Source: Arthrobacter endolithicus (GTDB lineage Bacteria > Actinomycetota > Actinomycetes > Actinomycetales > Micrococcaceae). Taken from it: 64,000 bases of DNA. A program made the position numbers and the translations under genes. This document shows, in pieces, positions 35,117 to 43,940 of this stretch (positions within the stretch are counted from its first letter, which is position 1; each line of letters begins with the position of its first letter). The notes under the pieces are model-generated. The model saw only the letters and a program-made list of their open reading frames with translations. It ran no database searches and was not told the origin of the DNA. The DNA lies in contig NZ_JAPNLH010000008.1 in assembly GCF_026627425.1 (NCBI RefSeq), forward strand, positions 111,552-175,551, in the 5' to 3' direction.

Positions 35117-36667
35117 GTGTCAGAAACCGTTGACGTGGGCTCGGTCCTCGGCGGACGTTACAAGGTGACAGCCCATATTCTGCTCACCGCCGAGCAGGAT
35201 GCCGTCCTGGAAGGCATGGACCAGGTTCTTCACCGGCCGGTCAGCATTTTGGTCGCCGGACCGGAAAATGCCGAAAATCTTACGCTCGGTGCCCGGGAAG
35301 TGGCCACGGGTGAGCGGCACGCGAACCTGCAGATTCTGGATCTGGGCACAAGCGACGGCTCAACGTACCTGATTTCCAGCAAGAGTGGGGCTGCGGAGCT
35401 GCTGGACCTGGTAGTCCCCACTGAACCGTATGTGGAACCGTTTTTCACTGACACGCTGGGCAATGAAATCTTTGGGATGCCGCGGCCAAAGTCTGCAGAA
35501 AACGCTGGCTACGACTACGTATACGAGGACAATTCGCCCGTTGAACCAAGACGACCCGACGGGGCAGATGCAAGTGCGCCGGCAACGGGCAGCACAACCT
35601 CCTCCGGCCGCAACGTCCCCGCTGCACCGGCATCCGCTCCGACTCTTCCGCCGGTGCCCCCAGTGCGCCAGACGCCCCCGGTGCGTCCAGCGTCACAGGT
35701 GAATCCGGCGCCCCCGGTGCGTCCAGCGTCGCAGAAGGCCGCGGACCGCTCCGTCCGAGCCACGGACACACCCGCAGCTGCTTCCAGTGAGCTGCACGCT
35801 GCGGCGACGCCGGCTCCGCAGCCGGCAACGGAAAGCATCAGTGCTCCTGCCGTCCCGGCCGTCCCGGCCAAGGTCACCTTGTGGTCCCAGGAAGACTATG
35901 GTTCCGAGGCCCCGTCTGGCGCGTACCGGACACCCGCTAGCTTTCCTGCGTCCGCACGCGAAGCGAGCGGGGCTTCCATGGACGAGGAAACGGATGATGA
36001 TGATGCGGCCAATGCTCCTAAGACGAGCGGACGCTGGCTCGTCGGCGGCGTCGTCTCCGTCCTCATCGTGGCCGCGCTCATCGTGGCGGTCACTAATCTC
36101 GGCGGACAGCTAAGCGGAAATCAAAACGCCGCGCCCGCCGCCTCGTCCTCCCAGCAGCCTTCGGTAAGCTCCACGCCGACCGTGTCGGGGTCAGCCGCGA
36201 CGTCGGCGGCTCCGGTCGTCGTGCCGGTGATCGCCTCGGTCACCAGACTCAGCCCAAATGCACCGAATCTGGGGCAGGAATACGACTCAAAACTGCCGAT
36301 GACTTTCGACGGTAACCCCGCGACGTTCTGGCAGACCCTGGAGTTTTCCAACGACTCCTTCGCCGGATTGACCTCCAGTATTAATCTGGTGGTGACCTTG
36401 AAAGAGGACTCCGACATCAACTCAGTGACATTGGCACAGCTGGGCGGCTCTGGTGGAAGCTTCCGTCTCCTGACTAACTCCACACCAACACTCGACGGCG
36501 CAACAGAGATTGGAACGGGTAGCTTTACCGCCCCGAGCATCACACTGAGCGCGCCGCAGGGAACCAAATCGCGCTACGTGATCATCAACTTCACGCAGTT
36601 GCCGAAGCAACAAACCTTCCAGTCCTATCCCTATGGCGTAAAAATCGCAGAAATCACTATCAAATAA
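35117..36667 (+). CDS. Pseudokinase-like, membrane-spanning partner of MurJ
   Basis: A 516-residue protein. The N-terminal 80 residues (VLGGRYKVTAHILLTAEQDA, then HRPVSILVAGP) look like the N-lobe of a Ser/Thr kinase without the catalytic loop. A long Pro/Ala/Ser/Thr-rich linker follows with near-repeats of PPVRPASQ. One membrane helix (WLVGGVVSVLIVAALIVAVT) leads to a C-terminal extracellular beta domain (FDGNPATFWQTLEFSNDSFA, ITLSAPQGTKSRYVIINFTQ) like a discoidin/CBM fold. In Mycobacterium MviN (Rv3910) these parts are fused to MurJ and regulated by PknB. Here they form a separate gene with GTG 35117 and a perfect AAAGGAG site. Confidence 0.78.
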   Translation: MSETVDVGSVLGGRYKVTAHILLTAEQDAVLEGMDQVLHRPVSILVAGPENAENLTLGAREVATGERHANLQILDLGTSDGSTYLISSKSGAAELLDLVVPTEPYVEPFFTDTLGNEIFGMPRPKSAENAGYDYVYEDNSPVEPRRPDGADASAPATGSTTSSGRNVPAAPASAPTLPPVPPVRQTPPVRPASQVNPAPPVRPASQKAADRSVRATDTPAAASSELHAAATPAPQPATESISAPAVPAVPAKVTLWSQEDYGSEAPSGAYRTPASFPASAREASGASMDEETDDDDAANAPKTSGRWLVGGVVSVLIVAALIVAVTNLGGQLSGNQNAAPAASSSQQPSVSSTPTVSGSAATSAAPVVVPVIASVTRLSPNAPNLGQEYDSKLPMTFDGNPATFWQTLEFSNDSFAGLTSSINLVVTLKEDSDINSVTLAQLGGSGGSFRLLTNSTPTLDGATEIGTGSFTAPSITLSAPQGTKSRYVIINFTQLPKQQTFQSYPYGVKIAEITIK

Positions 36668-36808
36668 CTGACCACACACACGGTCGGTTGTCCCAACATT
36701 GACAAGGTATCCCCGCCCCGTCCGGAATAAGGCCCGCCACCAACCAGTTGTGGTGAAGGCAGGGTCCACCCATCGGGTCCATCAATGCAGAAAGAGGTTC
36801 TCCGCCCC

Positions 36809-37807
36809 GTGAACACCGAAGTAAGCCTGGCCACAGACGTCCGTGATGTAATTATCGTGGGCTCGGGCCCCGCGGGCTACACCGCCGCCGTGTACACAGC
36901 CCGCGCTAATCTGCGGCCATTGCTCATTGCCGGCTCTGTGACGGCTGGAGGCGAGCTGATGAACACCACCGATGTGGAAAACTACCCGGGGTTCCCGGAG
37001 GGGATCATGGGGCCCGACCTGATGGATCAGTTCCAGAAGCAGGCGGAACGCTTTGGTACCGAAATCATGTACGAGGACGTGGCGACGCTGGACCTCGCCG
37101 GAGATGTGAAGAAAGTCACACTTGGTGACGGTCAGGTGTTCACTGCCCGAGCCGTCATAATTTCCACCGGATCCGCCTACCGCGAATTGGGCCTACCGGA
37201 CGAAAAACGACTCTCCGGGCATGGGGTGAGCTGGTGCGCCACCTGTGACGGATTCTTTTTCAAGGATCAGGACATTGCCGTGATTGGCGGGGGTGACTCA
37301 GCCATGGAGGAGGCCCTTTTTCTCACCAAGTTCGCCCGCACCGTGACCGTGGTGCATCGCCGGGATACATTACGCGCTTCAAAGATCATGCAGGATAGGG
37401 CGCTCAACCATGACAAGATCAGATTCGTCTGGAATTCCGAAGTCGTAGGAATTGACGGGGAAGCTAAAGTTTCTGGACTGCGGCTCAATGATCTGATCAC
37501 GGGAGTCAAGAGCAACCTTGCCGTCACCGGAGTATTCGTTGCTATAGGCAACGATCCTCGGATTGATCTCATTAAGCACCAACTCGCATTGACTTCTGCC
37601 GGCACAATTGCCGTTGACGGCCGATCCTCCAAGACCAGCCTGCCGGGGGTCTTTGCCGCCGGCGATGTCATCGACGCCACGTACCGTCAAGCAATCACCG
37701 CCGCCGGATCGGGTTGTGCGGCAGCGGTAGACGTCGAACACTTTCTGTCCACAGCCCCCTTACAGCTCTCACCAGTGACGGCTGTTCAATCGTCCAGCAT
37801 CCGATAA
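36809..37807 (+). CDS. trxB: Thioredoxin reductase
   Basis: NADPH-dependent flavoenzyme that reduces thioredoxin. FAD fold: [20 protein letters not shown]. The redox pair is in WCATCDG (Cys143/Cys146 from this start). NADPH fold: [18 protein letters not shown] and TVVHRRD. C-terminal FAD contact: [23 protein letters not shown] 36809 gives 332 residues, close to the usual length, and is served by AAAGAGG; an ATG at 36785 would add eight residues but has no ribosome site. It is followed 14 bases later by trxA, so they act as a unit. Confidence 0.95.
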   Translation: MNTEVSLATDVRDVIIVGSGPAGYTAAVYTARANLRPLLIAGSVTAGGELMNTTDVENYPGFPEGIMGPDLMDQFQKQAERFGTEIMYEDVATLDLAGDVKKVTLGDGQVFTARAVIISTGSAYRELGLPDEKRLSGHGVSWCATCDGFFFKDQDIAVIGGGDSAMEEALFLTKFARTVTVVHRRDTLRASKIMQDRALNHDKIRFVWNSEVVGIDGEAKVSGLRLNDLITGVKSNLAVTGVFVAIGNDPRIDLIKHQLALTSAGTIAVDGRSSKTSLPGVFAAGDVIDATYRQAITAAGSGCAAAVDVEHFLSTAPLQLSPVTAVQSSSIR

Positions 37808-37821
37808 CGAAAGAGGATTCC

Positions 37822-38148
37822 ATGAGTAATGCGAAAATCGCCACCGACGCAAGCTTTCAGGCCGATGTTCTAGCGGCCGGCAAACCAGTCATCGTCGACT
37901 TCTGGGCGGAATGGTGCGGCCCGTGCCGGAAGCTCAGCCCCATTCTGGATCAAATGGCCGGGGAGTATGCCGACAAGATTGACGTCGTCAAGGTAGACAT
38001 CGACGAGAATCCGGGCATCGCCGCCCAATACGGAATAACCTCTATTCCTGCGGTTTATCTGTTTCAGGGCGGAGAGGTCAAGGGTACCGTCATTGGGGCC
38101 AGGCCGAAGCAGTACTTCGAAAAGGAATTTGCTGAGTTCCTGAAGTAG
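37822..38148 (+). CDS. trxA: Thioredoxin
   Basis: A 108-residue thioredoxin with the active site WAEWCGPCRK (Cys32, Cys35), the cis-Pro in ITSIPAVYLF and the C-terminal helix KQYFEKEFAEFL. It is reduced by the product of trxB directly upstream and supplies electrons to ribonucleotide reductase and other targets in the cytosol. ATG 37822 follows AAAGAGGA at 6 bases. A strong terminator at 38173-38236 closes the operon. The next expected actinobacterial gene at this place, cwlM, is absent. Confidence 0.97.
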   Translation: MSNAKIATDASFQADVLAAGKPVIVDFWAEWCGPCRKLSPILDQMAGEYADKIDVVKVDIDENPGIAAQYGITSIPAVYLFQGGEVKGTVIGARPKQYFEKEFAEFLK

Positions 38149-38172
38149 GCTCACCTCCCACCGTTTTCCCCC

Positions 38173-38236
38173 GCCAGCGCCGCCTCTTTCTGCATTAGGA
38201 TACTTTTTGCAGCGAATAGGCGGCGCTGGCTTTTTT
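38173..38236 (+). terminator. trxA: Intrinsic terminator of trxB-trxA
   Basis: A perfect 13-bp stem pairs 38173-38185 with 38218-38230 and is followed by six T residues (38231-38236). The 32-base loop contains a second small stem (CTGCA with TGCAG). It lies 24 bases after the trxA stop. Confidence 0.9.
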
Positions 38237-38349
38237 GGTGTCGTTGGAGTTTTTCAAAACTCTGCCCGCGTGATCACCGGCCAACCGCAGACAAAAGCCA
38301 AGCTATATGAGTTCAGGGCCTCGGCGGTGTCTAGCCGTCGCAGCAAAAA

Positions 38350-38770
38350 TATCGTGGGTAATTTTGGTGATGTCTCCACGTGGTGTGAGGAATCCCAGGA
38401 CGGCACGACGACGGTCGAAGGAGTTCGTCCGCGATGGCGTCCAGATAGTGCTGGTGGCTGGTCAACTCGATACCCTTGGGCAGATACTCCCGGATCAGAG
38501 CGGCGGTGTTCTTCGCTTGTGGTCACTCCCCGGAGTGAATACGAGGGGGCGCAGTGCACGGGAAAATCTGCAGCCACTGTCAGGCCCAGCATAATCAGCA
38601 ACGTACTGGGCCGATCCACCAGCGTAGCGACAGCACGTTTATCACCCTGACCGAAGATCAGATCCTCCTCCAACGATCCAGGAACACTGCGATCCCAGGC
38701 CTCCTCGGGCCGGTCATCAATGCTGACCCTGCCGATGAACTGGCCGTCCTTCCTCCCCAGGTCCACCTTC
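38350..38770 (-). mobile_element. IS30-family transposase relic
   Basis: The minus strand keeps fragments of an IS30 transposase in order. First VDLGRKDGQFIGRVSIDDRP with EEAWDRSVPGSLEEDLIFG and RAVATLVDRPSTLLIMLGL (about 38766-38584). Then a piece like the FCDPxSPWQRG region (FPVHCAPSYSLRG). Next, in another frame, AALIREYLPKGIELTSHQHY with LDAIADELL (about 38513-38425). Last, again in another frame, RRAVLGFLTP (about 38410-38375). In a whole enzyme some 90 more residues separate LIMLGL from the PVxFCDP motif, so an internal deletion is present as well as frameshifts. No N-terminal domain or clear terminal repeats remain. One parS site (38843) lies just beyond its upstream end. Confidence 0.75.
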
Positions 38771-38842
38771 ACTTGTGCGGCAAGGACATAATGGCTCTGG
38801 ACACCCCAGGATGCTGTCGCTTTCCGCTTCATAGGCCGTGAA

Positions 38843-38858
38843 TGTTTCACGTGAAACG
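38843..38858. promoter_or_regulatory. parS: parS site 1
   Basis: TGTTTCACGTGAAACG: 15 of 16 bases of the bacterial parS consensus TGTTTCACGTGAAACA. ParB binds here, spreads, and with ParA moves the origin. It lies just upstream of the IS30 relic. Confidence 0.95.
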
Positions 38859-39240
38859 CAGCAGCAGCGGTATCGACAACACCCTTGACCGGCAGCACCA
38901 CAATCATGGTAAGCACCACAGCCCACCTGCTGACGGGGTCACGCACTCACGGTAAGAGGGGTGTAACCACGTCACGGCAGAAGCGAGGACTTAACTTCTA
39001 CGACAAAGCGAGGTGACCAAGCAAAAAGTAATGCCTAACGTCGGCCCCAAACGAGCAAATGGTAGGTTTCCGTCAAAAATACGTCGTCGCGCGTGAAGCC
39101 GCGTCAGTCTCTGCCTTCGGGCATCGTACCCGTGGATGGGGCTTTTGAGGATCCCAAAAACTCCAAGTCCAATGACCAGTGTCAAAATTGCCCGGGTTAG
39201 CTGGCAACCAAGTCTTCAAGTCCCGCTGTTCCTCTCCGAA

Positions 39241-39256
39241 TGTTTCACGTGAAACG
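39241..39256. promoter_or_regulatory. parS: parS site 2
   Basis: TGTTTCACGTGAAACG, identical to sites 1 and 3. It is in non-coding DNA, about 400 bases from site 1. Confidence 0.95.
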
Positions 39257-39699
39257 AGCGACTTGGGCTCATGCGGTAGAAGTTGACCAAACTGAATTCC
39301 TCAAAACCTCGTAGATAATAGACAAGCGCCCCAACTTAGACCCAAACATTTTGCCCACAGGATCGATACTGGCCAACCCTCGGTGGCCTAAAAGAAGCAA
39401 CAAAGCTGCAGGTTCTACCCAAGGAACGGTCGTTCGGAAAGCTGCCAGTAGTCAAGATCAAACTGCAGGTTCCATCTATTGCCACTTTAAGCGTTCTAGC
39501 ATCTGCTTCCCGACATAACTACACAGTCACAACCTATAGCCAGTGCAACATAGCCGGCGCTGGGGAGCTCGCCTCACTGAAGTCCTCCCGTAACAGATTC
39601 TCCCAATGGCACCATAATTACAGATCAGGATATATGGGCGTTGACCACGACGACTTGTCTTTCCGCGGCGGCTCTTCAGGATGTCCGTCTATAGCTGCA

Positions 39700-39715
39700 T
39701 GTTTCACGTGAAACG
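39700..39715. promoter_or_regulatory. parS: parS site 3
   Basis: TGTTTCACGTGAAACG in non-coding DNA, about 460 bases from site 2. Confidence 0.95.
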
Positions 39716-39941
39716 CATCTAATACGTCAGGGCACCGCAGCCTAACAGATAAATAGCAGCACAGTAGTTCATTTCATGAGCCCGACGGAATCACTAGGTC
39801 CTTTGGATTGATCCAGTTCGCTGTCATTGGCCGACAGTCGACCTACGACCGCTAGCGTCTAAGTCAGTACTCAGCGCTACCGTCATAATTGTCTCATTGG
39901 GGGGTTACCCCGCCTGCAGACCTGAGAAAATCGATCTCGCT

Positions 39942-39957
39942 TGTTTCACGTGAAACA
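39942..39957. promoter_or_regulatory. parS: parS site 4 (perfect)
   Basis: TGTTTCACGTGAAACA, a perfect 16-bp match to the consensus and a full palindrome. It is about 240 bases from site 3 and the closest of the four to parB. Confidence 0.97.
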
Positions 39958-40371
39958 AAGGCGGAAGAACAGGCCGGGATAGGTATATTTTCAACCGGCC
40001 CGGACAAGATGCCCAGGAAACAAGCTGCAAGTCGGAGGTCTGGACATCGTGACGGCAACTTGCACCGCCCAGCAGCCGCTTATTCATTTCCGCCGCGCTT
40101 GGAGAGCCCAACTGACTCCGGAGGCCCAAGCGCGTCTGGAACTGCATATCATCGGCCGCTGACGGGCCTTGTATGGGCTTCGAGCTGTTCCAGAGACCTT
40201 GATCACCAGCTGCTACCCTTCAGGTACCGAGGGCGGCCCCTGCGGCGTACGTGCCGATGTCCGGTATTGTGGCGGCGAGCGTCTCCCTGGTTGTCCTTAG
40301 GATCCATCCTGGCCAACGCACAAATTGGCATCTGCCGTCCGGTTGGCGCGGAGCCAGGCACAATCCGCTCT

Positions 40372-41385
40372 TTAGCCGCCTGCTCCCGGAGCAAGGACAT
40401 CCATGATGCGGTTCAGGTCTTCGACAGAGGCGAATTCAATACTGACCTTTCCCTTGCGGGCGCCGAGCGAAATCTTGACATTTGTGTCCAATTTATCGGA
40501 CAGCGAAGTAGCCAGGTAGTCCAGCCGCTCGTGTCTGGCGCTGACCTTGTGCGCGGGTACCCTGTTGTTGGCATCCGGGGCCTGATACAGCGAGACGGCC
40601 TCTTCCGTAGCCCTGACCGACATCCCCTCGGCGATTATCCGCTGGGCCAGTCTCTCCATGGCAAGGCTGTCCGGCAAAGCAAGCAACGCCCGGGCGTGCC
40701 CGGCGGACAGCACTCCTGCGGCAACACGCCGCTGTACTAACGCGGGCAATTTGAGCAACCGCAGTGTATTGGAGACCTGCGGTCGTGACCGGCCAATTCG
40801 ATCCGCAAGTTCCTCGTGAGTGGTGCCGAAGTCCTCAAGTAATTGTTGGTAGGCCGCAGCTTCATCCAACGGATTCAGCTGGCTACGGTGGAGATTCTCC
40901 AGCAGCGCATCGCGGAGGAGGTTATCGTCAGTGGTATTCCGAATGATGACGGGAATAGTCTCCAAACCTGCCAGCTGCGATGCCCGCCATCGCCTTTCAC
41001 CCATGACCAGCTCATAGGACTCGGGGCCGCTCTCGGTGGAAGTCCTGACGACTACGGGCTGAAGAACTCCAACTTCCCTGACGGAGTGGACCAGTTCGTC
41101 CATCGCGTCCTGATCGAAGTCGGTGCGGGGCTGCTTGCGGTTCGGATGAATGTCCAGTACCGGGACTTCGGCAAACCTCGCCCCGGGGACCTGAACCAAC
41201 TCAGGCTCTTGCTCAACTCGTGCTGCAGCCGAGCGGGAAACCTTCTTCATGGTCGCTTCCGGAAAAAACAAGTCCACTGGGCGTGGTGAAGGTACCGGTG
41301 GCAAGTCGGCCTCGCCCTCTGTCTGAGGGGAATTGGGTATCAATGCACCCAGGCCACGGCCAAGTCCTCTACGCTTTTCAGTCAA
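40372..41385 (-). CDS. parB: Chromosome partitioning protein ParB
   Basis: A CTP-dependent DNA clamp that loads at parS and spreads. Order of parts: N-terminal tail KRRGLGRGLGALIPN for ParA contact; CTP-binding domain with DIHPNRKQPRTDFD and ELVMGERRWRASQLAGL; then ENLHRSQLNPLDEAAAYQQL. The helix-turn-helix contains LADRIGRSRPQVSNTLRLLK with LSAGHARALLALP. A C-terminal dimer domain closes it. The start is taken at TTG 41385, since GGAAGGA lies 8 bases before it and the family N-terminus begins there (TEKRRGLGRG); a GTG at 41427 without ribosome site is the alternative. Length 337 from this start. It follows parA after 67 bases. Confidence 0.95.
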   Translation of the reverse strand: MTEKRRGLGRGLGALIPNSPQTEGEADLPPVPSPRPVDLFFPEATMKKVSRSAAARVEQEPELVQVPGARFAEVPVLDIHPNRKQPRTDFDQDAMDELVHSVREVGVLQPVVVRTSTESGPESYELVMGERRWRASQLAGLETIPVIIRNTTDDNLLRDALLENLHRSQLNPLDEAAAYQQLLEDFGTTHEELADRIGRSRPQVSNTLRLLKLPALVQRRVAAGVLSAGHARALLALPDSLAMERLAQRIIAEGMSVRATEEAVSLYQAPDANNRVPAHKVSARHERLDYLATSLSDKLDTNVKISLGARKGKVSIEFASVEDLNRIMDVLAPGAGG

Positions 41386-41452
41386 TGGACTAATCCTTCC
41401 GATGGAATGGCACACGAAACCGGCCACAGTGGTGAAAGTGCTACAAACGAGT

Positions 41453-42529
41453 CTACCGTTCGGCTATCTCGGTCGCGGCTTCCAAGTAAGACAACGCACC
41501 GGTTGAAGATGGGTCGTAGGTCATCACCGTTTGCTGATAGCTTGGGGCCTCGGAAATCCGGACGGACCGGGGAACAACTGCCTTCAGCACCTGATCAGGG
41601 AAATGCTCCCTTACGTCCGCGGCGACCTGAGCCGCCAGGTTGGTGCGGCCGTCGTACATCGTCAACAATATCGTTGAGACTTCCAAGGCAGCATTGAGGT
41701 GTTTTTGTATCATCTCGATGTTCTTCAGCAGCTGGCTAAGGCCCTCTAGCGCGTAATACTCGCACTGGATAGGTATGAGTACCTCGTTGGCAGCACAGAA
41801 GGCATTGACGGTGAGCAGGCCCAAGCTAGGTGGACAATCAATGAATATGTAATCCAAGCGAGCTTCGCCGGACTTCTCACGGTGCTCCGAATAAGTATCC
41901 AAAGCACGGCGCAGTCTTTGCTCTCGAGCCACCAGTGATACTAATTCAATTTCTGCACCAGCCAAATGAATCGTGGCCGGCGCACAGATAAGGTTCGCTA
42001 TGTCAGGGCACGGCGCAACAACATCGGCCAGCGGGAAATCATTTATCAGCACATCATAAATGCTGTCGACGTCTGCGTGGTGTTCTACGCCGAGGGCAGT
42101 GGATGCGTTTCCCTGCGGATCAATATCCACCACGAGGACCTGCAGACCCGCCGAGGCCAGGGCGGCAGCAATGTTAACCGTGGTTGTCGTTTTTCCCACG
42201 CCGCCCTTTTGGTTGGCTACCGTCATAATGCGGGTTTTAGTGGGCTTGGGAAGCCCGCGGCCCAGTAGGCGTTCCCGACGCCTTGTCTCGCTGACAAGCT
42301 GGCGGGCGATTGGGCTGCCGTCGTCTGAGGTTGCTGCATAGATTGGCGCGGCTTGTGCTGGGGTTTCACGTGAAACATTGATTCTGGACGCATTATCAAC
42401 TGATTTCGATTGATTATAAGCCGATCGGCTCGTCACTCCAGAAGCCGTGACCGATTGCGAGCCCGAGCGAGCTGAACCCAAGGACATAAATGGCGGGATC
42501 CGCTGCGAAGGCGCTTCGCTGCTGGTCAC
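41453..42529 (-). CDS. parA: Chromosome partitioning ATPase ParA (Soj)
   Basis: A deviant-Walker ATPase that moves ParB-origin complexes. The motif VANQKGGVGKTTTTVNIAAA is complete, followed by VVDIDPQGNASTALG and DYIFIDCPPSLGLLTVNAF. The C-terminal half (LLTMYDGRTNLAAQVAADV, PRSVRISEAPSYQQTVMTY) is typical. Residues INVSRET in the leader are encoded by a parS site. The start is tentative: GTG 42529 with AGAG upstream is used; the frame stays open to 42595, across a palindrome that looks regulatory. The N-terminal leader of about 80 residues before the ATPase core is normal for actinobacteria. Confidence 0.94.
   Translation of the reverse strand: MTSSEAPSQRIPPFMSLGSARSGSQSVTASGVTSRSAYNQSKSVDNASRINVSRETPAQAAPIYAATSDDGSPIARQLVSETRRRERLLGRGLPKPTKTRIMTVANQKGGVGKTTTTVNIAAALASAGLQVLVVDIDPQGNASTALGVEHHADVDSIYDVLINDFPLADVVAPCPDIANLICAPATIHLAGAEIELVSLVAREQRLRRALDTYSEHREKSGEARLDYIFIDCPPSLGLLTVNAFCAANEVLIPIQCEYYALEGLSQLLKNIEMIQKHLNAALEVSTILLTMYDGRTNLAAQVAADVREHFPDQVLKAVVPRSVRISEAPSYQQTVMTYDPSSTGALSYLEAATEIAER
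42362..42377. promoter_or_regulatory. parS: parS site 5, inside parA
   Basis: GGTTTCACGTGAAACA matches 15 of 16 consensus bases. It lies within the coding part of the parA leader, where it encodes NVSRE, a placement also seen in other actinobacterial parA genes. Confidence 0.92.
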
Positions 42530-42693
42530 AATGACACTCTCACTTTCATAAGGTAAGCGTTGACCGGTCTCTAGCCTAACCGTTAGGACGCACAAGTCCC
42601 CGGGGAAATCGCCGTCTCACGCACATGGTCTGTGCTAATCCGCGGCGTTTCCCGTCAATATCTGTAACTGACGTCCCCAAAACCGTGCGCACG

Positions 42694-43332
42694 CTAGCGT
42701 TTGGACACTTGGACCCGAACCACTGTTGTCGGCTCGTCCAAAATATCCGTTCCCGCCATAACTACGCTCGTCTTCACACCACCGAGTTTGCGGATGACCT
42801 TTGCCGCTTTAGCTAATTCCTCTTGCGCACTTCGACCCTTGATGGCCAATAACTCACCCTCGCCACCCAGCAAAGGAATAGTCAGGCCGGCGAGTGTATC
42901 CAGCGCCGACACGGCACGTGCGGTCACAACGTCACAGTCCACCCTGCCGATGGCCTGCTCAGCGCGGGCCCGCATGATCTCTACGTTCTCCAGATCCAAA
43001 TCGATGACGACCTCTTCAAGCCACGCCACCCGTCGTTCCAGCGGCTCAATCAGGGTTACGTGGAGGTCCGGGCGGGCCAAAGCCAGGGTGAGACCCGGCA
43101 GCCCGGCGCCGCTGCCCACGTCCGCTACTCTGGCGCCGTCGGCTATTAATTCGGTGACAACCGCGCAGTTGAGCACATGTCTACCCCATAAACGCGGTAC
43201 TTCGCGCGGACCGATCAATCCCCGTTCGATCCCAGATGTTGCGAGATGCTCAACAAACCGTTCCACTAATCCAAGGCGCACGCCGAAAATCTTCTCGGCT
43301 GCAACGCGTTCGTTACCGCTAGGTTCAACCAC
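42694..43332 (-). CDS. rsmG: 16S rRNA (guanine-N7)-methyltransferase RsmG
   Basis: A 212-residue SAM-dependent methyltransferase that modifies G527 of 16S rRNA. Features: WGRHVLNCAVVTELIADGA, the SAM loop ADVGSGAGLPGLTLALA, and EPLERRVAWLEEVV, then ARAVSALDTLAGLTIPLL. The usual length is about 210. The start is GTG 43332 with GGAG close ahead. Loss of this gene gives low-level streptomycin resistance in other bacteria. It lies in the conserved order jag-rsmG-parA-parB on the minus strand. Confidence 0.95.
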   Translation of the reverse strand: MVEPSGNERVAAEKIFGVRLGLVERFVEHLATSGIERGLIGPREVPRLWGRHVLNCAVVTELIADGARVADVGSGAGLPGLTLALARPDLHVTLIEPLERRVAWLEEVVIDLDLENVEIMRARAEQAIGRVDCDVVTARAVSALDTLAGLTIPLLGGEGELLAIKGRSAQEELAKAAKVIRKLGGVKTSVVMAGTDILDEPTTVVRVQVSKR

Positions 43333-43394
43333 AAAGTCTCCTATTTTCCTGCAACTGTGCCGTACGCCGGAACAGGCTGCGCCCCATTCGGTTA

Positions 43395-43940
43395 TTACTG
43401 GGCCGCGGAGACCACTATGTGGCGATCGGCCCCTTCACCCTCAGAGTCACTGAGACAACCAAGCTCAGCGATGGCATCGTGGACGATCTTGCGCTCGTAG
43501 GCCCCCATAGGAGGCAGGGAAACCTGTCCACCTTGCTTTTGTACCTGCTCGACGGCGTCCGCGGCAATTTTTGTCAGCTCCACGTTGCGTTCCTGCCGAT
43601 AACCCGAAATATCCAATACCAACCGGGAACGACTCTCCGTCGCGGACAGCACCGAAAGGCGAGTGAGTTCCTGCAGCGCCTCCAAAACTTCGCCGGCATC
43701 ACCGACCAAGGACTGTAGATTTGATCCAACCTCGTCCGAGACGATCGAAATATATGTCCGTCCGTTCCGAACCTCTATGTCAATATCACCATCGATATCG
43801 GCAATATCCATCAGTTCTTCAAGGTAATCCGCGGCAACCTCGCCCTCTTCTTCGAGACGGTTCACCGAGTCTCCGGTTGCCTCTTCCGAGACCACAACAG
43901 CGTCATCGGGGGCAAGCTCGGCGGGGCTGTCAGCAGTCAT
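43395..43940 (-). CDS. jag: Jag/KhpB-like RNA-binding protein (KH-R3H)
   Basis: A 181-residue protein with an acidic N-terminus (ELAPDDAVVVSEEATGDS), a KH-like domain (DIDIEVRNGRTYISIVSDEV, NLQSLVGDAGEVLEALQELT) and a C-terminal R3H domain (ISLPPMGAYERKIVHDAI is close to the seen VSLPPMGAYERKIVHDAI). It binds RNA and in other bacteria affects cell elongation and division. The first residues overlap the yidC stop, so the pair is coupled. There is no Jag_N domain, which is usual for the actinobacterial version. Confidence 0.93.
   Translation of the reverse strand: MTADSPAELAPDDAVVVSEEATGDSVNRLEEEGEVAADYLEELMDIADIDGDIDIEVRNGRTYISIVSDEVGSNLQSLVGDAGEVLEALQELTRLSVLSATESRSRLVLDISGYRQERNVELTKIAADAVEQVQKQGGQVSLPPMGAYERKIVHDAIAELGCLSDSEGEGADRHIVVSAAQ

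Larger units (their letters stand above)
38771..40371. other. Gene-free parS field between the IS30 relic and parB
   Basis: About 1.6 kb with no reading frame I can support on either strand. It is clearly more AT-rich than its surroundings between about 38.95 and 39.9 kb. It carries four near-identical parS sites (38843, 39241, 39700, 39942). Between about 39.96 and 40.37 kb GC content returns to normal, and short open frames there may be remains of a lost gene. The cwlM gene often found between trxA and parB in relatives is missing. Probable role: nucleation zone for ParB spreading and SMC loading. Confidence 0.6.

Noticed and set aside
39889..40740. 283-codon plus-strand frame upstream of and across the end of parB
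   Set aside because: The 3' half is antisense to parB and the 5' half has no family features.
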